Shown one piece after another: positions 37,330 to 44,725 of a stretch of DNA of 46,453 nucleotides. Every line of letters starts with the position of its first letter. The first letter of the stretch is position 1. The stretch is from Acetobacter pomorum (GTDB lineage Bacteria > Pseudomonadota > Alphaproteobacteria > Acetobacterales > Acetobacteraceae), in NCBI RefSeq assembly GCF_002738225.1, contig NZ_PEBQ01000043.1, forward strand, positions 1 through 46,453. The letters are read 5' to 3'. The notes under the pieces are model-generated. The model saw only the letters and a list, made by a program, of their open reading frames with translations, ran no database searches and was not told where the DNA came from. A program made the position numbers and the translations under genes.

Positions 37330-37676
37330 TTAGATTTCTTCGATCATTGAAGCGAGAAGATCCAGAAGCCAGCCCCCAAATCCGGCCATCAGCGCCACGT
37401 GGAGAGCACTGAGCGCCTCTTTCTCATGGCCCAGAAGATAGAGGCCGAGCGAGAGAACAGTGCACAGCGCCGTAACCGGAACAGCTAGGAAAAGAGCGTA
37501 GCGGGTTGAGCGGCGAAGCCATAGCATCATCGTCGCCATGCCCGCAGTAGCGATATCGAAAAATGCAAAAGGAGTGCCGAGCAACTTGGCGTTGTTTCGC
37601 TCACGAATGGCCGCGATGACCCACTGGAGACCAAACAGAAAGAGAAAATAAGGCCAGAAATCGGAATGGTCAGCAT
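37330..37676 (-). pseudogene. Small membrane protein, frameshifted or misstarted
   Basis: The frame 37330-37584 encodes 84 residues with membrane segments (YALFLAVPVTALCTVLSLGLYLL and ALHVALMAGFGGWLLDLLASM), but its only start is a TTG without a ribosome site. The same frame remains protein-like upstream (FWPYFLFLFGLQWVIAAIRE), yet has no ATG. A well-placed AAGGA and ATG at 37676 (MLTIPIS) are in a different frame. A one-base indel near 37640-37660 would join them into a ~115-residue protein with three or four membrane helices. Confidence 0.5.
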
Positions 37677-37819
37677 CTTTATCATATCCTTTTTACAAAG
37701 CAGATGCCTCGGATGAGGGCGTTTCTTCTGTGGAAGCCCTACAGCCGCAATTCCGCCCGCTCTCTTGATCGTCAGATCGCCGATGCACAGGCAGACGCTC
37801 TGGGCTTCTGATACAGCGG

Positions 37820-37847
37820 CCGGGCGGCTTCGCCGCCCGGTTCTTTT
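37820..37847 (+). terminator. Rho-independent terminator-like hairpin
   Basis: Perfect 9 bp stem CCGGGCGGC/GCCGCCCGG with a TTC loop (37820-37840) and then TTCTTTT. It lies 24 bp upstream of the membrane gene at 37871, so it could be an attenuator or the end of an unseen upstream transcript. Confidence 0.6.
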
Positions 37848-37870
37848 CCTTCACGCCGGATGAGTATTGG

Positions 37871-38173
37871 ATGAACACGAACCAGATTACAGACCGGGAG
37901 CGCCGCTTTCTCAGGGCTATTCTGCCCCCAAGGCAGACCCGGAAATCTCAGGAGGATCGGCTCAAGGCCCTTGCTGGGGCTTTCCAAACTACAGCACTCA
38001 GTATTTCAGGTGCAGGTATCATCACCCCACTTTTTACGGGGCAAGTCCATGTGAGTGGTCACAGTATGATCTTGGCGGGCTGTATTGCTCTGATCGTCGA
38101 AACCATTTCCTTGCTAATTCTCACCTTTATCCGTTATCCTGAAGACGGAAAGGAGGACTCAGGCCATGAATGA
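37871..38173 (+). CDS. Small membrane protein
   Basis: A 100-residue protein: a charged N-terminus (MNTNQITDRERRFLRAILPP), then two membrane helices (ALSISGAGIITPLF and MILAGCIALIVETISLLILTFI) and a short acidic tail. Its stop lies inside the first of the three repeated 48-residue genes (8 bp overlap), so it is the first gene of that operon. Family not recognised. Confidence 0.6.
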   Translation: MNTNQITDRERRFLRAILPPRQTRKSQEDRLKALAGAFQTTALSISGAGIITPLFTGQVHVSGHSMILAGCIALIVETISLLILTFIRYPEDGKEDSGHE

Positions 38174-38312
38174 TTTTATTTCTAACATGTTGCTGGTTGT
38201 TGTGCCTTTCTTAGGCGGGACTTTGATTTTTGGTCTCGCTCTTGGCCCAATCCTGCGTCGCCTGAACAGGTTACGCGATAGGCTCGAAGCACAGACTTCT
38301 CATAATCCATAA
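38166..38312 (+). CDS. Triplicated 48-residue membrane protein, copy 1
   Basis: Encodes 48 residues: a short polar N-terminus (MNDFISN), one membrane helix (MLLVVVPFLGGTLIFGLALG) and a basic cytoplasmic tail (PILRRLNRLRDRLEAQTSHNP). AAGGAGG precedes the ATG. The gene overlaps the end of the upstream membrane gene by eight bases. Copies 2 and 3 follow with a spacing of about 216 bp. The LGPILRxLNxLRDRLxxQ tail is the conserved part. Too short for a family call. Confidence 0.7.
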   Translation: MNDFISNMLLVVVPFLGGTLIFGLALGPILRRLNRLRDRLEAQTSHNP

Positions 38313-38318
38313 AATATC

Positions 38319-38354
38319 TAGGGCTGCTTGTGTGCCGCTGTCCCAACGGCCCTA
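38319..38354 (+). promoter_or_regulatory. Leader hairpin of copy 2 (repeated at 38534-38569)
   Basis: TAGGGCTG...CGGCCCTA here and TAGGGCCG...CGGCCCTA at 38534-38569 form the same 8 bp stem with a 20-base loop. The one base that differs changes a C-G pair to a U-G pair, keeping the stem in RNA. It ends about 30 bases before each start codon and may be a regulatory or processing element. Confidence 0.5.
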
Positions 38355-38382
38355 TATCCTCCAGACGAGGAGAAAACCGGTC

Positions 38383-38529
38383 ATGGATAATTTTACGGTT
38401 ACCATGGTGGTGGTTTACGGAATCTTTGCCGTTGGAACTCTCGCCTTCGGCATCGCTCTTGGCCCAATCCTGCGCCGTCTTAACAAATTGCGCGACAGGC
38501 TCGAAGTACAGACTTCTCATAATCCATAA
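38383..38529 (+). CDS. Triplicated 48-residue membrane protein, copy 2
   Basis: Encodes 48 residues beginning MDNFTVTMVVVYGIF, with the membrane segment VVVYGIFAVGTLAFGIALG and the tail PILRRLNKLRDRLEVQTSHNP. GAGGAG lies about ten bases before the ATG. In the same frame the sequence remains open upstream to a GTG at 38332; that part is also conserved in copy 3, but the strong ribosome site favours the inner ATG. Confidence 0.7.
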   Translation: MDNFTVTMVVVYGIFAVGTLAFGIALGPILRRLNKLRDRLEVQTSHNP

Positions 38530-38597
38530 TATCTAGGGCCGCTTGTATGCCGCTGTCCCAACGGCCCTATATCCTCCAGACGAAGAGAAAACCGGTC

Positions 38598-38744
38598 ATG
38601 GATAATTTTACGGTCAATATGATTGGTATTGTCGTGCCGTTCTGCATCATTACCCTTGTAGTGGGGTTTGCTCTCGGCCCAATCCTGCGCCAACTGAACA
38701 AATTACGCGACAGGCTCGACGCTCAGGCATCCCATCATTCCTGA
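38598..38744 (+). CDS. Triplicated 48-residue membrane protein, copy 3
   Basis: Encodes 48 residues beginning MDNFTVNMIGIVVPF, with the membrane segment IVVPFCIITLVVGFALG and the tail PILRQLNKLRDRLDAQASHHS. The leader is almost identical to that of copy 2 over about 85 bp. An in-frame ATG at 38547 would extend it by 17 residues (MPLSQRPYILQTKRKPV); GAAGAG before 38598 is the better ribosome site. Confidence 0.7.
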   Translation: MDNFTVNMIGIVVPFCIITLVVGFALGPILRQLNKLRDRLDAQASHHS

Positions 38745-39401
38745 CAACCAGGCGGCCTCAGTGCCGCCTTTCTCTTGCGCCCCGGCAGCTCTTGGACTGT
38801 TCTCACGCTCTGACGCTTTAGGTTCCCCGTTAGCTCCGATTGCCTCTGCTCATGAAGGGGATCACTGCACCTTTTTCCCTCTTCATACGAGGCTGGGTGC
38901 GGGGGAGGGCGTTCTGGATCCTCTCACGCTTTTGGCTGTAAGCCTGAATCGTTCTGGTCTCGACCGGCATGGCCTTGGATTTCCTGTCGGGTTGCTTCCT
39001 TTTTTTCAATCTGTTTCAGCTTTTGCGGGTGATCTTCTGCAGTGTCCGGGGCGCCCCTCTCGGGGTGCGTTCGCCCAGCATCTCTAAGCGGCATAGCCGC
39101 TAAGAGATGTCGAGCCCCCTAAACGGGGTCTCGCCACTTTCGTGCTAATGCTCACCGCCGTTCTTTCCTATACTTGTCATTTACTTATTAATTGGTAAGT
39201 AAATAAAGGGAGTTCGGAAAAGAAAGGTTTGTGTGGTTAGGATTTCCTTGAAAAAACTTATATTTTCTTGCGTTTTCCTGTCGTTTTTCTTGCATTATTT
39301 CAGTATACGTACTATCTTTTACTTGTAGACGGAAGAAACAATACCGCCAACGGCCAGTAAAGCCGGTTTCATATGAAGTATAGCAGGGTAGGAGAAGTGT
39401 T
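38745..39401. other. Gene-poor stretch with two strong inverted repeats, upstream of ssb
   Basis: No well-supported gene. A minus-strand frame at 38830-38970 (46 basic residues, MPVETRTIQAYSQKRERIQN and on) is the most protein-like but has no ribosome site. A near-perfect 14 bp stem, CATCTCTAAGCGGC/GCCGCTAAGAGATG, lies at 39079-39109, flanked by short GC-rich repeats. A second inverted repeat, ATTTACTTA/TAAGTAAAT, lies at 39179-39204 and is probably the operator or promoter element of ssb. Confidence 0.5.
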
Positions 39402-39890
39402 GTGTCTGGTTCCGTTAATAAAGTTATTCTTGTCGGCAACCTCGGCAAAGACCCGGAAGTGCGTCACTCCCAGTCCGGGCAGAAGATTGTTTCTTTCTCT
39501 CTGGCCACGTCCGATACCTAGAACGACCGCCAGTCTGGCGAACGGCGTGAGCGCACTGAATGGCACAAGATCGTCGTGTTCAATGAACGTCTGGCAGATG
39601 TGGCGGAACGTTTCCTGCGCAAGGGCCGCAAGGTCTATCTCGAAGGCTCACTCCAGACCCGGAAATGGCAGGGGCAGGACGGCAAGGACAACTACACAAC
39701 CGAAATTGTGCTGCCTCGTTTTGGGGGCGAGCTGACCATTCTGGATACGCGGCACACTGAGGAGGGTGAACAGAGTGGCGGATACAGCAACGCCCCACGG
39801 AACTCTGGCACCCGCAATAACGGCGGTCAGGCCGGTGGGTGGGATGCGCCGCAGTCAAACGCTGGTATCGATGACGAGATCCCGTTCTGA
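39402..39890 (+). pseudogene. ssb: Single-stranded DNA-binding protein with one TAG codon
   Basis: From GTG 39402 (GGAGAAG upstream) the frame reads VNKVILVGNLGKDPEVRHSQ, then FSLATSDT, a TAG at 39519-39521, and then NDRQSGERRERTEWHKIVVFNE, RKVYLEGSLQTRKWQ and the acidic tail DDEIPF that binds partner proteins. The stop is codon 40, exactly where SSB has the DNA-stacking Trp (Trp40 in E. coli), so TGG to TAG is the likely change. Everything else is intact (162 codons). A restart at ATG 39576 would make a 104-residue fragment without the first strands of the OB fold. Confidence 0.9.
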
Positions 39891-39952
39891 GTGCCAGTTT
39901 TTTCCTCTAAGGCCGGGGAGGTGCCCCGGCCAGTCCAGCCAGAGTAACCTCT

Positions 39953-40393
39953 ATGTCAACTGTCGCAGATCTGTATGAAACAGCCAATACCGCAGCAAGC
40001 AAAGGCTGTGGCTGCTCTTATGAACTCTATGTTCAGAAACTGACAAGAGAGATTGATCAGACTGCCTCTCGGCTCGCTCCCGATCAGGCCGCAGCCCTGC
40101 AGGACTATGCCAGACAGAAAGGGGACTATGCCCCGGATGTCGATGACTTCCACCTTGAGGGCTTCTGCTGCCACGGTATTGAATACGGATGCTGCCCCGC
40201 AGGATGCGAAGTGCCTGGTAATGAGGAATGGGACAGCCAGGAGGACGAAGAGGCTGTCAGAATAGCACTCAATCAGATGATCATGGCAGAAATCGAAGAG
40301 GAAGCAAAACAGGCAAGGTTGGTCGCAATCGCCGCCCGTGATGCGCGGGTTCTCGATCGCATTGGCATGATCCGCAGGAGAGTGGCGGCATGA
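39953..40393 (+). CDS. Hypothetical cysteine-rich protein
   Basis: A 146-residue protein with a helical N-terminus (VADLYETANTAASKGCGCSYELYVQKL), a central Cys-rich stretch (EGFCCHGIEYGCCPAGCEVP) that could bind metal, and an acidic then basic helical C-terminus. The next gene begins within its stop codon (ATGA). It follows ssb by 62 bp and probably belongs to the same transcript. Family not recognised. Confidence 0.6.
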   Translation: MSTVADLYETANTAASKGCGCSYELYVQKLTREIDQTASRLAPDQAAALQDYARQKGDYAPDVDDFHLEGFCCHGIEYGCCPAGCEVPGNEEWDSQEDEEAVRIALNQMIMAEIEEEAKQARLVAIAARDARVLDRIGMIRRRVAA

Positions 40394-40806
40394 GACAGCT
40401 TGTTCAGGAGCTGGGGCGCACGGCATTCCATATCGTGAATGGAATGCCCACACCTTCCTTTCTCAGGCTCAACACACTCAGGCGGTTTGAAAGGCTGCTG
40501 CTGGCCATTCAGGAAGACCGAGTGGCCTCTTCGTTGCTCCGATCCAAGGTGCCAGAGCCGGAGCCCACCCCACATGATGTCGCCCGCGGGCTGGCCGACC
40601 TTGTCCCGTTACGGTTTCAGCTGCGCGAGGATGAATCCTTCAGGCCTTTCTCAAGAGGGAGTGCGCTGGCTTTTATCGCCTCACGCCGAGACGAAGCCCG
40701 TCTGGAAGGGTTGCAGGGGGTAGCTATGCCGCTGTCCATAGCGGGCGTCGATTATATGGTGCACTACATGCGGGGGCGAGATGGTGTGACTGTCGGGCAC
40801 CTTTAA
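40390..40806 (+). CDS. Hypothetical protein
   Basis: A 138-residue protein overlapping the upstream gene by four bases. It has FLRLNTLRRFERLLLAIQED, a middle with PHDVARGLADLVPLRFQLRED, and a C-terminal beta segment (AGVDYMVHYMRGRDGVTVGHL). No motif recognised. The overlap supports a two-gene operon with the Cys-rich gene. Confidence 0.55.
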   Translation: MRQLVQELGRTAFHIVNGMPTPSFLRLNTLRRFERLLLAIQEDRVASSLLRSKVPEPEPTPHDVARGLADLVPLRFQLREDESFRPFSRGSALAFIASRRDEARLEGLQGVAMPLSIAGVDYMVHYMRGRDGVTVGHL

Positions 40807-40878
40807 TGGGCAATTAAAAAGCCTTGAGGTCAGCATGTTCGGCATATACAATTAGGGATATACATAAAGGAGGCTCTA

Positions 40879-41151
40879 ATGCCTGTTCCTGAAATGACTC
40901 CCCGACCGCGCGAAGTGAAACTCTTTCGGAACAATCGCAGTCAGGCTGTGCGTATTCCGGTCGAATTTGAAATGCCTGGAGATCGCGTGTTGATCCGCCG
41001 TGACGGTGACAAGCTCGTTCTGGAGCCTGTGAAAACCCCTTCAACGTTGAAGGAGCTTCTCATGGCATGGCGCGAAGAGCCGCAGCTGGCCCCCGAAGAC
41101 GATTTTCCCGATATTCAGGACGTAGCCGCCAGACCGGAAGATATTCTGTGA
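40879..41151 (+). CDS. vapB: VapB-type antitoxin (AbrB fold)
   Basis: A 90-residue antitoxin with an AbrB/MazE-type swapped-hairpin domain (EVKLFRNNRSQAVRIPVEFEMPGDRVLIRRDGDKLVLEPV) and an acidic C-terminus for the toxin. AAAGGAGG precedes the ATG at a good distance. The repeated atatac elements at 40843-40865 upstream may be its operator. The stop overlaps the vapC start (GTGA). Confidence 0.9.
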   Translation: MPVPEMTPRPREVKLFRNNRSQAVRIPVEFEMPGDRVLIRRDGDKLVLEPVKTPSTLKELLMAWREEPQLAPEDDFPDIQDVAARPEDIL

Positions 41152-41558
41152 ACGCCTATCTCCTTGATACCAATATCATCAGTGATCTTGTCCGAAATCC
41201 TTCCGGCCCATGTGCGCGTCGCGTCGAACGTATCAATCCCGCCGACCTTTGTACCAGCATCATTGTGGCCGCTGAGTTACGATATGGATGTGCTAAAAAA
41301 GGCTCTGCAAAGCTGTTAAACCGGGTTGAAAGCGTGCTGGCGTTTGTCCCCGTGCTGCCTCTCGATATTCCTGCCGACTGTGAATACGGTGGCATCCGCG
41401 CCGAACTCGAAGCCGCAGGGCAGACGATCGGCATGAATGATCTGCTCATCGCGGCTCACGCCTACACCCTCAAGGCGACCCTGGTGACGAACAACACACG
41501 TGAGTTTATGTGCATCCGAGGCTTGAAGGTTGAAAACTGGCTGGAGGATGGGACGTGA
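41148..41558 (+). CDS. vapC: VapC-type PIN ribonuclease toxin
   Basis: A 136-residue PIN-domain toxin starting at GTG. Acidic active-site residues are Asp in LLDTNIISDL (7), Glu in AAELRYGC (about 42), Asp in GMNDLLIAAHA (about 100) and the later TNNTREF segment. VapC enzymes cut initiator tRNA or rRNA. The module is complete and looks functional. Confidence 0.92.
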   Translation: MNAYLLDTNIISDLVRNPSGPCARRVERINPADLCTSIIVAAELRYGCAKKGSAKLLNRVESVLAFVPVLPLDIPADCEYGGIRAELEAAGQTIGMNDLLIAAHAYTLKATLVTNNTREFMCIRGLKVENWLEDGT

Positions 41559-41694
41559 TTGTCTTTTGCCCCAGAAGAAACAAATGGTCAGTATAACAAG
41601 AAGACCTAACCAGACTGTCTGAAAAGATGACGGTTTACAGACACAGGAGCGTCAGGTACAGAGAGAGGTTTATCAGCCAGAGACGATTGTCTCC

Positions 41695-42159
41695 ATGACT
41701 GTGGCGGATGATGAGGCTGAAGCACAATTCGGCAGTCTTATGAAAGCAGTCCGGAGAGAAAAAAATTTCGATCCCTCTTTGCCTTTGACCATTACTGTCG
41801 AGCAAAAACCAGCGGGTTATGCGAAGTCCTTGGAAGGATGCTATCATGTATCCTTGAAAATAGTGGCTTTACTGGGCGCCAGGGTTTCCGGGATTGAGCC
41901 TCACGATTCGAAGCACGAAGACAGTTCAGACGTTCTGTGGCTGTCAGGGCATCCGGAGACGGAATTGTCTGCCGGACGCGCCATCTTCGTGACACCCGCG
42001 ACAGCCATGGAAAATCATTGGATGATTGACGAGTGCAACGTGAGTAAGGTCGGCAGGAATGGAACATACTGGACCGTCACAGTGCCTGGGTCAAAAGTTA
42101 TCGGCGTCGTGGAAAAGCTCTACAGCGGCAGTTCAGCTTGCGAGAGAGGTGTGTCATGA
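41695..42159 (+). CDS. Hypothetical protein
   Basis: A 154-residue protein. It begins MTVADDEAEAQFGSLMKAV and has GCYHVSLKIVALLGARVSGIE, LSAGRAIFVTPATAMENHWMID and a beta-rich C-terminus. The frame is open further upstream without an ATG. Its stop overlaps the next small gene (ATGA). Family not recognised; position suggests a plasmid accessory gene. Confidence 0.55.
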   Translation: MTVADDEAEAQFGSLMKAVRREKNFDPSLPLTITVEQKPAGYAKSLEGCYHVSLKIVALLGARVSGIEPHDSKHEDSSDVLWLSGHPETELSAGRAIFVTPATAMENHWMIDECNVSKVGRNGTYWTVTVPGSKVIGVVEKLYSGSSACERGVS

Positions 42160-42356
42160 ATCTTGCCCGTGCGATCATGATCCGCAAGGAGCGGAAACGG
42201 CAACGCAGAGAGGGGGCAACCCGGCGAGAGAGGCTGTCCGTCTCGCCTTTGCTATGGGATAGCCTTGCGGCAGACAGGCAACTCCAGCGGACATGGAGGG
42301 CAGAAGGGGTGCCATTCTGGAAGCGGTTGCTCCGGGCCTTCCTGATTCAGGGATAA
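42156..42356 (+). CDS. Small basic protein
   Basis: A 66-residue, arginine-rich protein (MNLARAIMIRKERKRQRREG, then WRAEGVPFWKRLLRAFLIQG). The start overlaps the upstream stop by four bases, which supports translation. Possibly nucleic-acid binding, judging by charge only. Confidence 0.45.
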   Translation: MNLARAIMIRKERKRQRREGATRRERLSVSPLLWDSLAADRQLQRTWRAEGVPFWKRLLRAFLIQG

Positions 42357-42384
42357 AACACAGTGAAGGTTGGCCGGTCGCATC

Positions 42385-42696
42385 ATGGCCAGCCAACATC
42401 ACACTATGAAAACGACAGACACCCCCTCTTCTTCCGAACGCCCGGCTCTACGGCTCTCCGGTCGCCGACTGTTCCAGTGTCTCATGGTGCTGGGCTGGAC
42501 GGAACGTCTCGCGGCCGAGAGATGCGATATGCATCGCACACAGTTTCGACGCGCCATTGCTGGGACATCGTCATTGCCTCCTGATCTCTCGGCATGGTTG
42601 CTCGATCTGGAAGCAGCAATTCTAGCGCGACCATCTCCTCGAAAACGACTGCATGATCCGGCATTTCAAGAGCGCAGTTTGAGCACAGCCAGCTGA
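42385..42696 (+). CDS. Putative helix-turn-helix protein
   Basis: A 103-residue protein. Residues about 20-75 (LRLSGRRLFQCLMVLGWTERLAAERCDMHRTQFRRAIAG, then LPPDLSAWLLDLEAAI) resemble an XRE-like helix-turn-helix of a type common in alphaproteobacterial mobile elements. ATG 42385 or 42406 could be the start. A strong terminator follows 9 bp after the stop. Confidence 0.55.
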   Translation: MASQHHTMKTTDTPSSSERPALRLSGRRLFQCLMVLGWTERLAAERCDMHRTQFRRAIAGTSSLPPDLSAWLLDLEAAILARPSPRKRLHDPAFQERSLSTAS

Positions 42697-42704
42697 TCCA
42701 CAAA

Positions 42705-42728
42705 AAAAGCCGCCTTATGGCGGCTTTT
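42705..42728. terminator. Bidirectional terminator
   Basis: Perfect stem AAAAGCCGCC/GGCGGCTTTT with a TTAT loop and flanking A and T tracts. It separates the rightward accessory genes from the leftward transfer block and can serve both. Confidence 0.8.
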
Positions 42729-42759
42729 CTGTGGGACAGAACTGATGCGGAAGACGCTT

Positions 42760-42945
42760 TCAGTGTCCAGAGAGATAGGCTTTGGCAATCACCATGCCCA
42801 ACGTCACTGCTCCAGCTATGGTGAGGCCGACTGCTTGCCTGCGTTGGATAGAGCTATTTCTGGCTTCATATTTCCGCCCACCCGTGAAGATGAGAGCAGA
42901 CGCCACACAGGGCAGGAGCAGTAACGCAAGAATATCCGCGTGGGT
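42760..42945 (-). CDS. Possible small membrane protein without a standard start
   Basis: A leftward frame encodes ADILALLLLPCVASALIFTG, then a basic loop (GRKYEARNSSIQRRQ) and a second helix (AVGLTIAGAVTLGMVIAKAYL). It looks like a two-helix membrane protein, with the loop basic as expected for the cytoplasm. No ATG, GTG or TTG precedes the first helix. It lies in the same frame as the gene at 42946-43347, separated only by that gene's TAG stop. Confidence 0.4.
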   Translation of the reverse strand, partial: THADILALLLLPCVASALIFTGGRKYEARNSSIQRRQAVGLTIAGAVTLGMVIAKAYLSGH

Positions 42946-43347
42946 CTAATGTCCGAAAATGAATCCGAGCTTCCCGTCATCCATCACGTAGGGCGTACAT
43001 GTGTTCCCCGGATGAACCTTAGCATAGGGTTTGACATATTTGGCTGGAACCCATCCAGTCTTGAATGCAAGGTTCATGCTCTGAACATAGCCATTCGTTT
43101 CTGGAACGTTCGTGGTTACGGGTAGAACACCAAGCGCTGGTGCTATCATCGGCGCTCCATCGCGAGGCTCAGTCTGGAGCGGGATGGGATGATCAAAATT
43201 CATCATGACGGAATCAGGCGCATCAAGCGCCATACAGACATATCCCGATACCGGCTTGATAGGCTTATGTTCTGCTGCCATCACGATTACAGGCGTCATG
43301 TGCAAGATCGCCATTCCTAAGGCGAGACGTAGATGTTTCAGTGTCAT
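42946..43347 (-). CDS. Secreted protein of the transfer block
   Basis: A 133-residue protein with a signal peptide (MTLKHLRLALGMAILHMTPVIVMAAEH, likely cut after MAA). The mature part has two cysteines (YVCMAL and GNTCTPY) that could form a disulfide, and an SH3-like GWVPAKYVKPY stretch. AGGATAA precedes the ATG. It begins 12 bases past the stop of the VirB1-like gene, so it is in the same operon. It ends in TAG. Confidence 0.6.
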   Translation of the reverse strand: MTLKHLRLALGMAILHMTPVIVMAAEHKPIKPVSGYVCMALDAPDSVMMNFDHPIPLQTEPRDGAPMIAPALGVLPVTTNVPETNGYVQSMNLAFKTGWVPAKYVKPYAKVHPGNTCTPYVMDDGKLGFIFGH

Positions 43348-43358
43348 GCTGTCTTATC

Positions 43359-44156
43359 CTACGAGCTGAGAATTGGAGAACTGGCGGCGGAGCCCATCTT
43401 TGCGGCGATGGAAGATTTCCACTGACCGACTGTTTCTCCTGATGAGATTCCGTTGCTAGCAAGCTGGTTACTGGGAACATAACTGGACATCAATGCGCTG
43501 TCATTCGCAGTAGCGATTTGCGCGCCTCGCTGTGGGCCGAAATTGTAATAGGCTCGCGTGTCTAGGGCGGTCGGGTTGCTTATCCCTGCATTTTGAAGCG
43601 ATGTCGCAGCATCCTTGAGATACTGTGCCGCAGCAACCGCCTGTGTGGCCGGATCTTGCTGGCCAGAAATTCCCGTGTTGGTGATACTGGATGCAAGGCT
43701 GGGGTTAGAGGCCAACGCCTTTTGCAGAGCTTCATTGTAGGTGCCGTTCGACATTTGAAATGCACCTGTTATGGATGAATTGCCGTTTGCTGTATAAACG
43801 TTGCGACATCCTGACTCTACAACGCACGTTGCCGCCAGAGCATCTGGAGTTACCCCAAGGGCACTGGCATTTTGGGCCGCGGCATATCCCCATGATTGGG
43901 AATACATCGATTGCAGAGCATCCGTACTGCTTCCGTTTGTTGTGGTTGTAGAGACTACGGACCCACTTCCACTAATCTGCCGTGTTGTGGTGGAGGTCGG
44001 TGGTGTCCAGCCGCCCATCCCAACTTCCTGATAGGTTGCATTGACCGTTGGCGGCAGACCTGCCGGGACATTGACGGTTTGTGCCAATGCAGGATAAACC
44101 AAGAAGGAAGAGGCAAGCACAGGCCAGACCTTCCACGCGGTTCGTCTCTTTTTCAC
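43359..44156 (-). CDS. VirB1-like lytic transglycosylase
   Basis: A 265-residue exported protein. The signal peptide (KKRRTAWKVWPVLASSFLVYPALAQ) is followed by a Ser/Thr-rich linker and a lysozyme-fold domain: AATCVVESGCRNV with the catalytic Glu, ITGAFQMSNGTYNEAL, and later YYNFGPQRGAQI. Such proteins open the peptidoglycan for a type IV secretion channel. I place the start at GTG 44156 because AAAGGAG sits at a normal distance from it but directly abuts the in-frame ATG at 44162. Confidence 0.75.
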   Translation of the reverse strand: MKKRRTAWKVWPVLASSFLVYPALAQTVNVPAGLPPTVNATYQEVGMGGWTPPTSTTTRQISGSGSVVSTTTTNGSSTDALQSMYSQSWGYAAAQNASALGVTPDALAATCVVESGCRNVYTANGNSSITGAFQMSNGTYNEALQKALASNPSLASSITNTGISGQQDPATQAVAAAQYLKDAATSLQNAGISNPTALDTRAYYNFGPQRGAQIATANDSALMSSYVPSNQLASNGISSGETVGQWKSSIAAKMGSAASSPILSS

Positions 44157-44258
44157 GAGCATCTCCTTTGGTTGCGATGCGGTGATTTTTCCTCATCATG
44201 ATGCGACGAGTTTAAAAAAAGAGCGGGCAGGGAAAGTGTGTCCATTATGGTCACACTT

Positions 44259-44723
44259 TCATGGAAGACGCCCCAGCACGAAACCGATGAGAACAAGAAC
44301 CATCCCCCAGAAGATGATGATCCCAGTGGAGCGCCATTGATACCGGTCGGCAATCAGTTTTGCCCGCCGCCCGATTTCAGGTTTCAACGACTGGAAGACC
44401 TTGCTGACAACATCCAGAACACGTTGCTCAACCATCCGTTCGTTGATCTGGCTCAGCGTCTTCGCTGCATCCACACCGTCCTGCAATGTAAGCTCGATTG
44501 AGCGACGTTCTGCCTTAACCAAGACGAGGGCCTCATCGAGGCATCTGGGCATAGCTTCAAGGGTGCGGTTTTGTGCTTCCAGCACGGCCAGTATCGCTAA
44601 GAAGAAACGCCCGTTCGCAGTATCCGGCCTGACAGTGAAGTGCTGAAGCGCATGCTTCAGCTCCTCAATCGCCTGCGCGGGAGTGGGTGGATTGTCCGGC
44701 TGTCTGTCGTTTTTCTGACTCAT
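44259..44723 (-). CDS. TraM-like membrane-anchored transfer protein
   Basis: A 154-residue protein, helical and charged, with a single C-terminal membrane helix (STGIIIFWGMVLVLIGFVLG). Size, tail anchor and position after the TraL-like ATPase match TraM of the IncP traKLM block. The sequence itself shows no signature. It starts two bases after the preceding stop. Confidence 0.55.
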   Translation of the reverse strand: MSQKNDRQPDNPPTPAQAIEELKHALQHFTVRPDTANGRFFLAILAVLEAQNRTLEAMPRCLDEALVLVKAERRSIELTLQDGVDAAKTLSQINERMVEQRVLDVVSKVFQSLKPEIGRRAKLIADRYQWRSTGIIIFWGMVLVLIGFVLGRLP

Positions 44724-44725
44724 GG

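Noticed and set aside
38761..39087. 108-residue rightward ORF after the triplicated genes
   Set aside because: No ribosome site, low-complexity composition and no family; it extends through repeated GC-rich hairpins.
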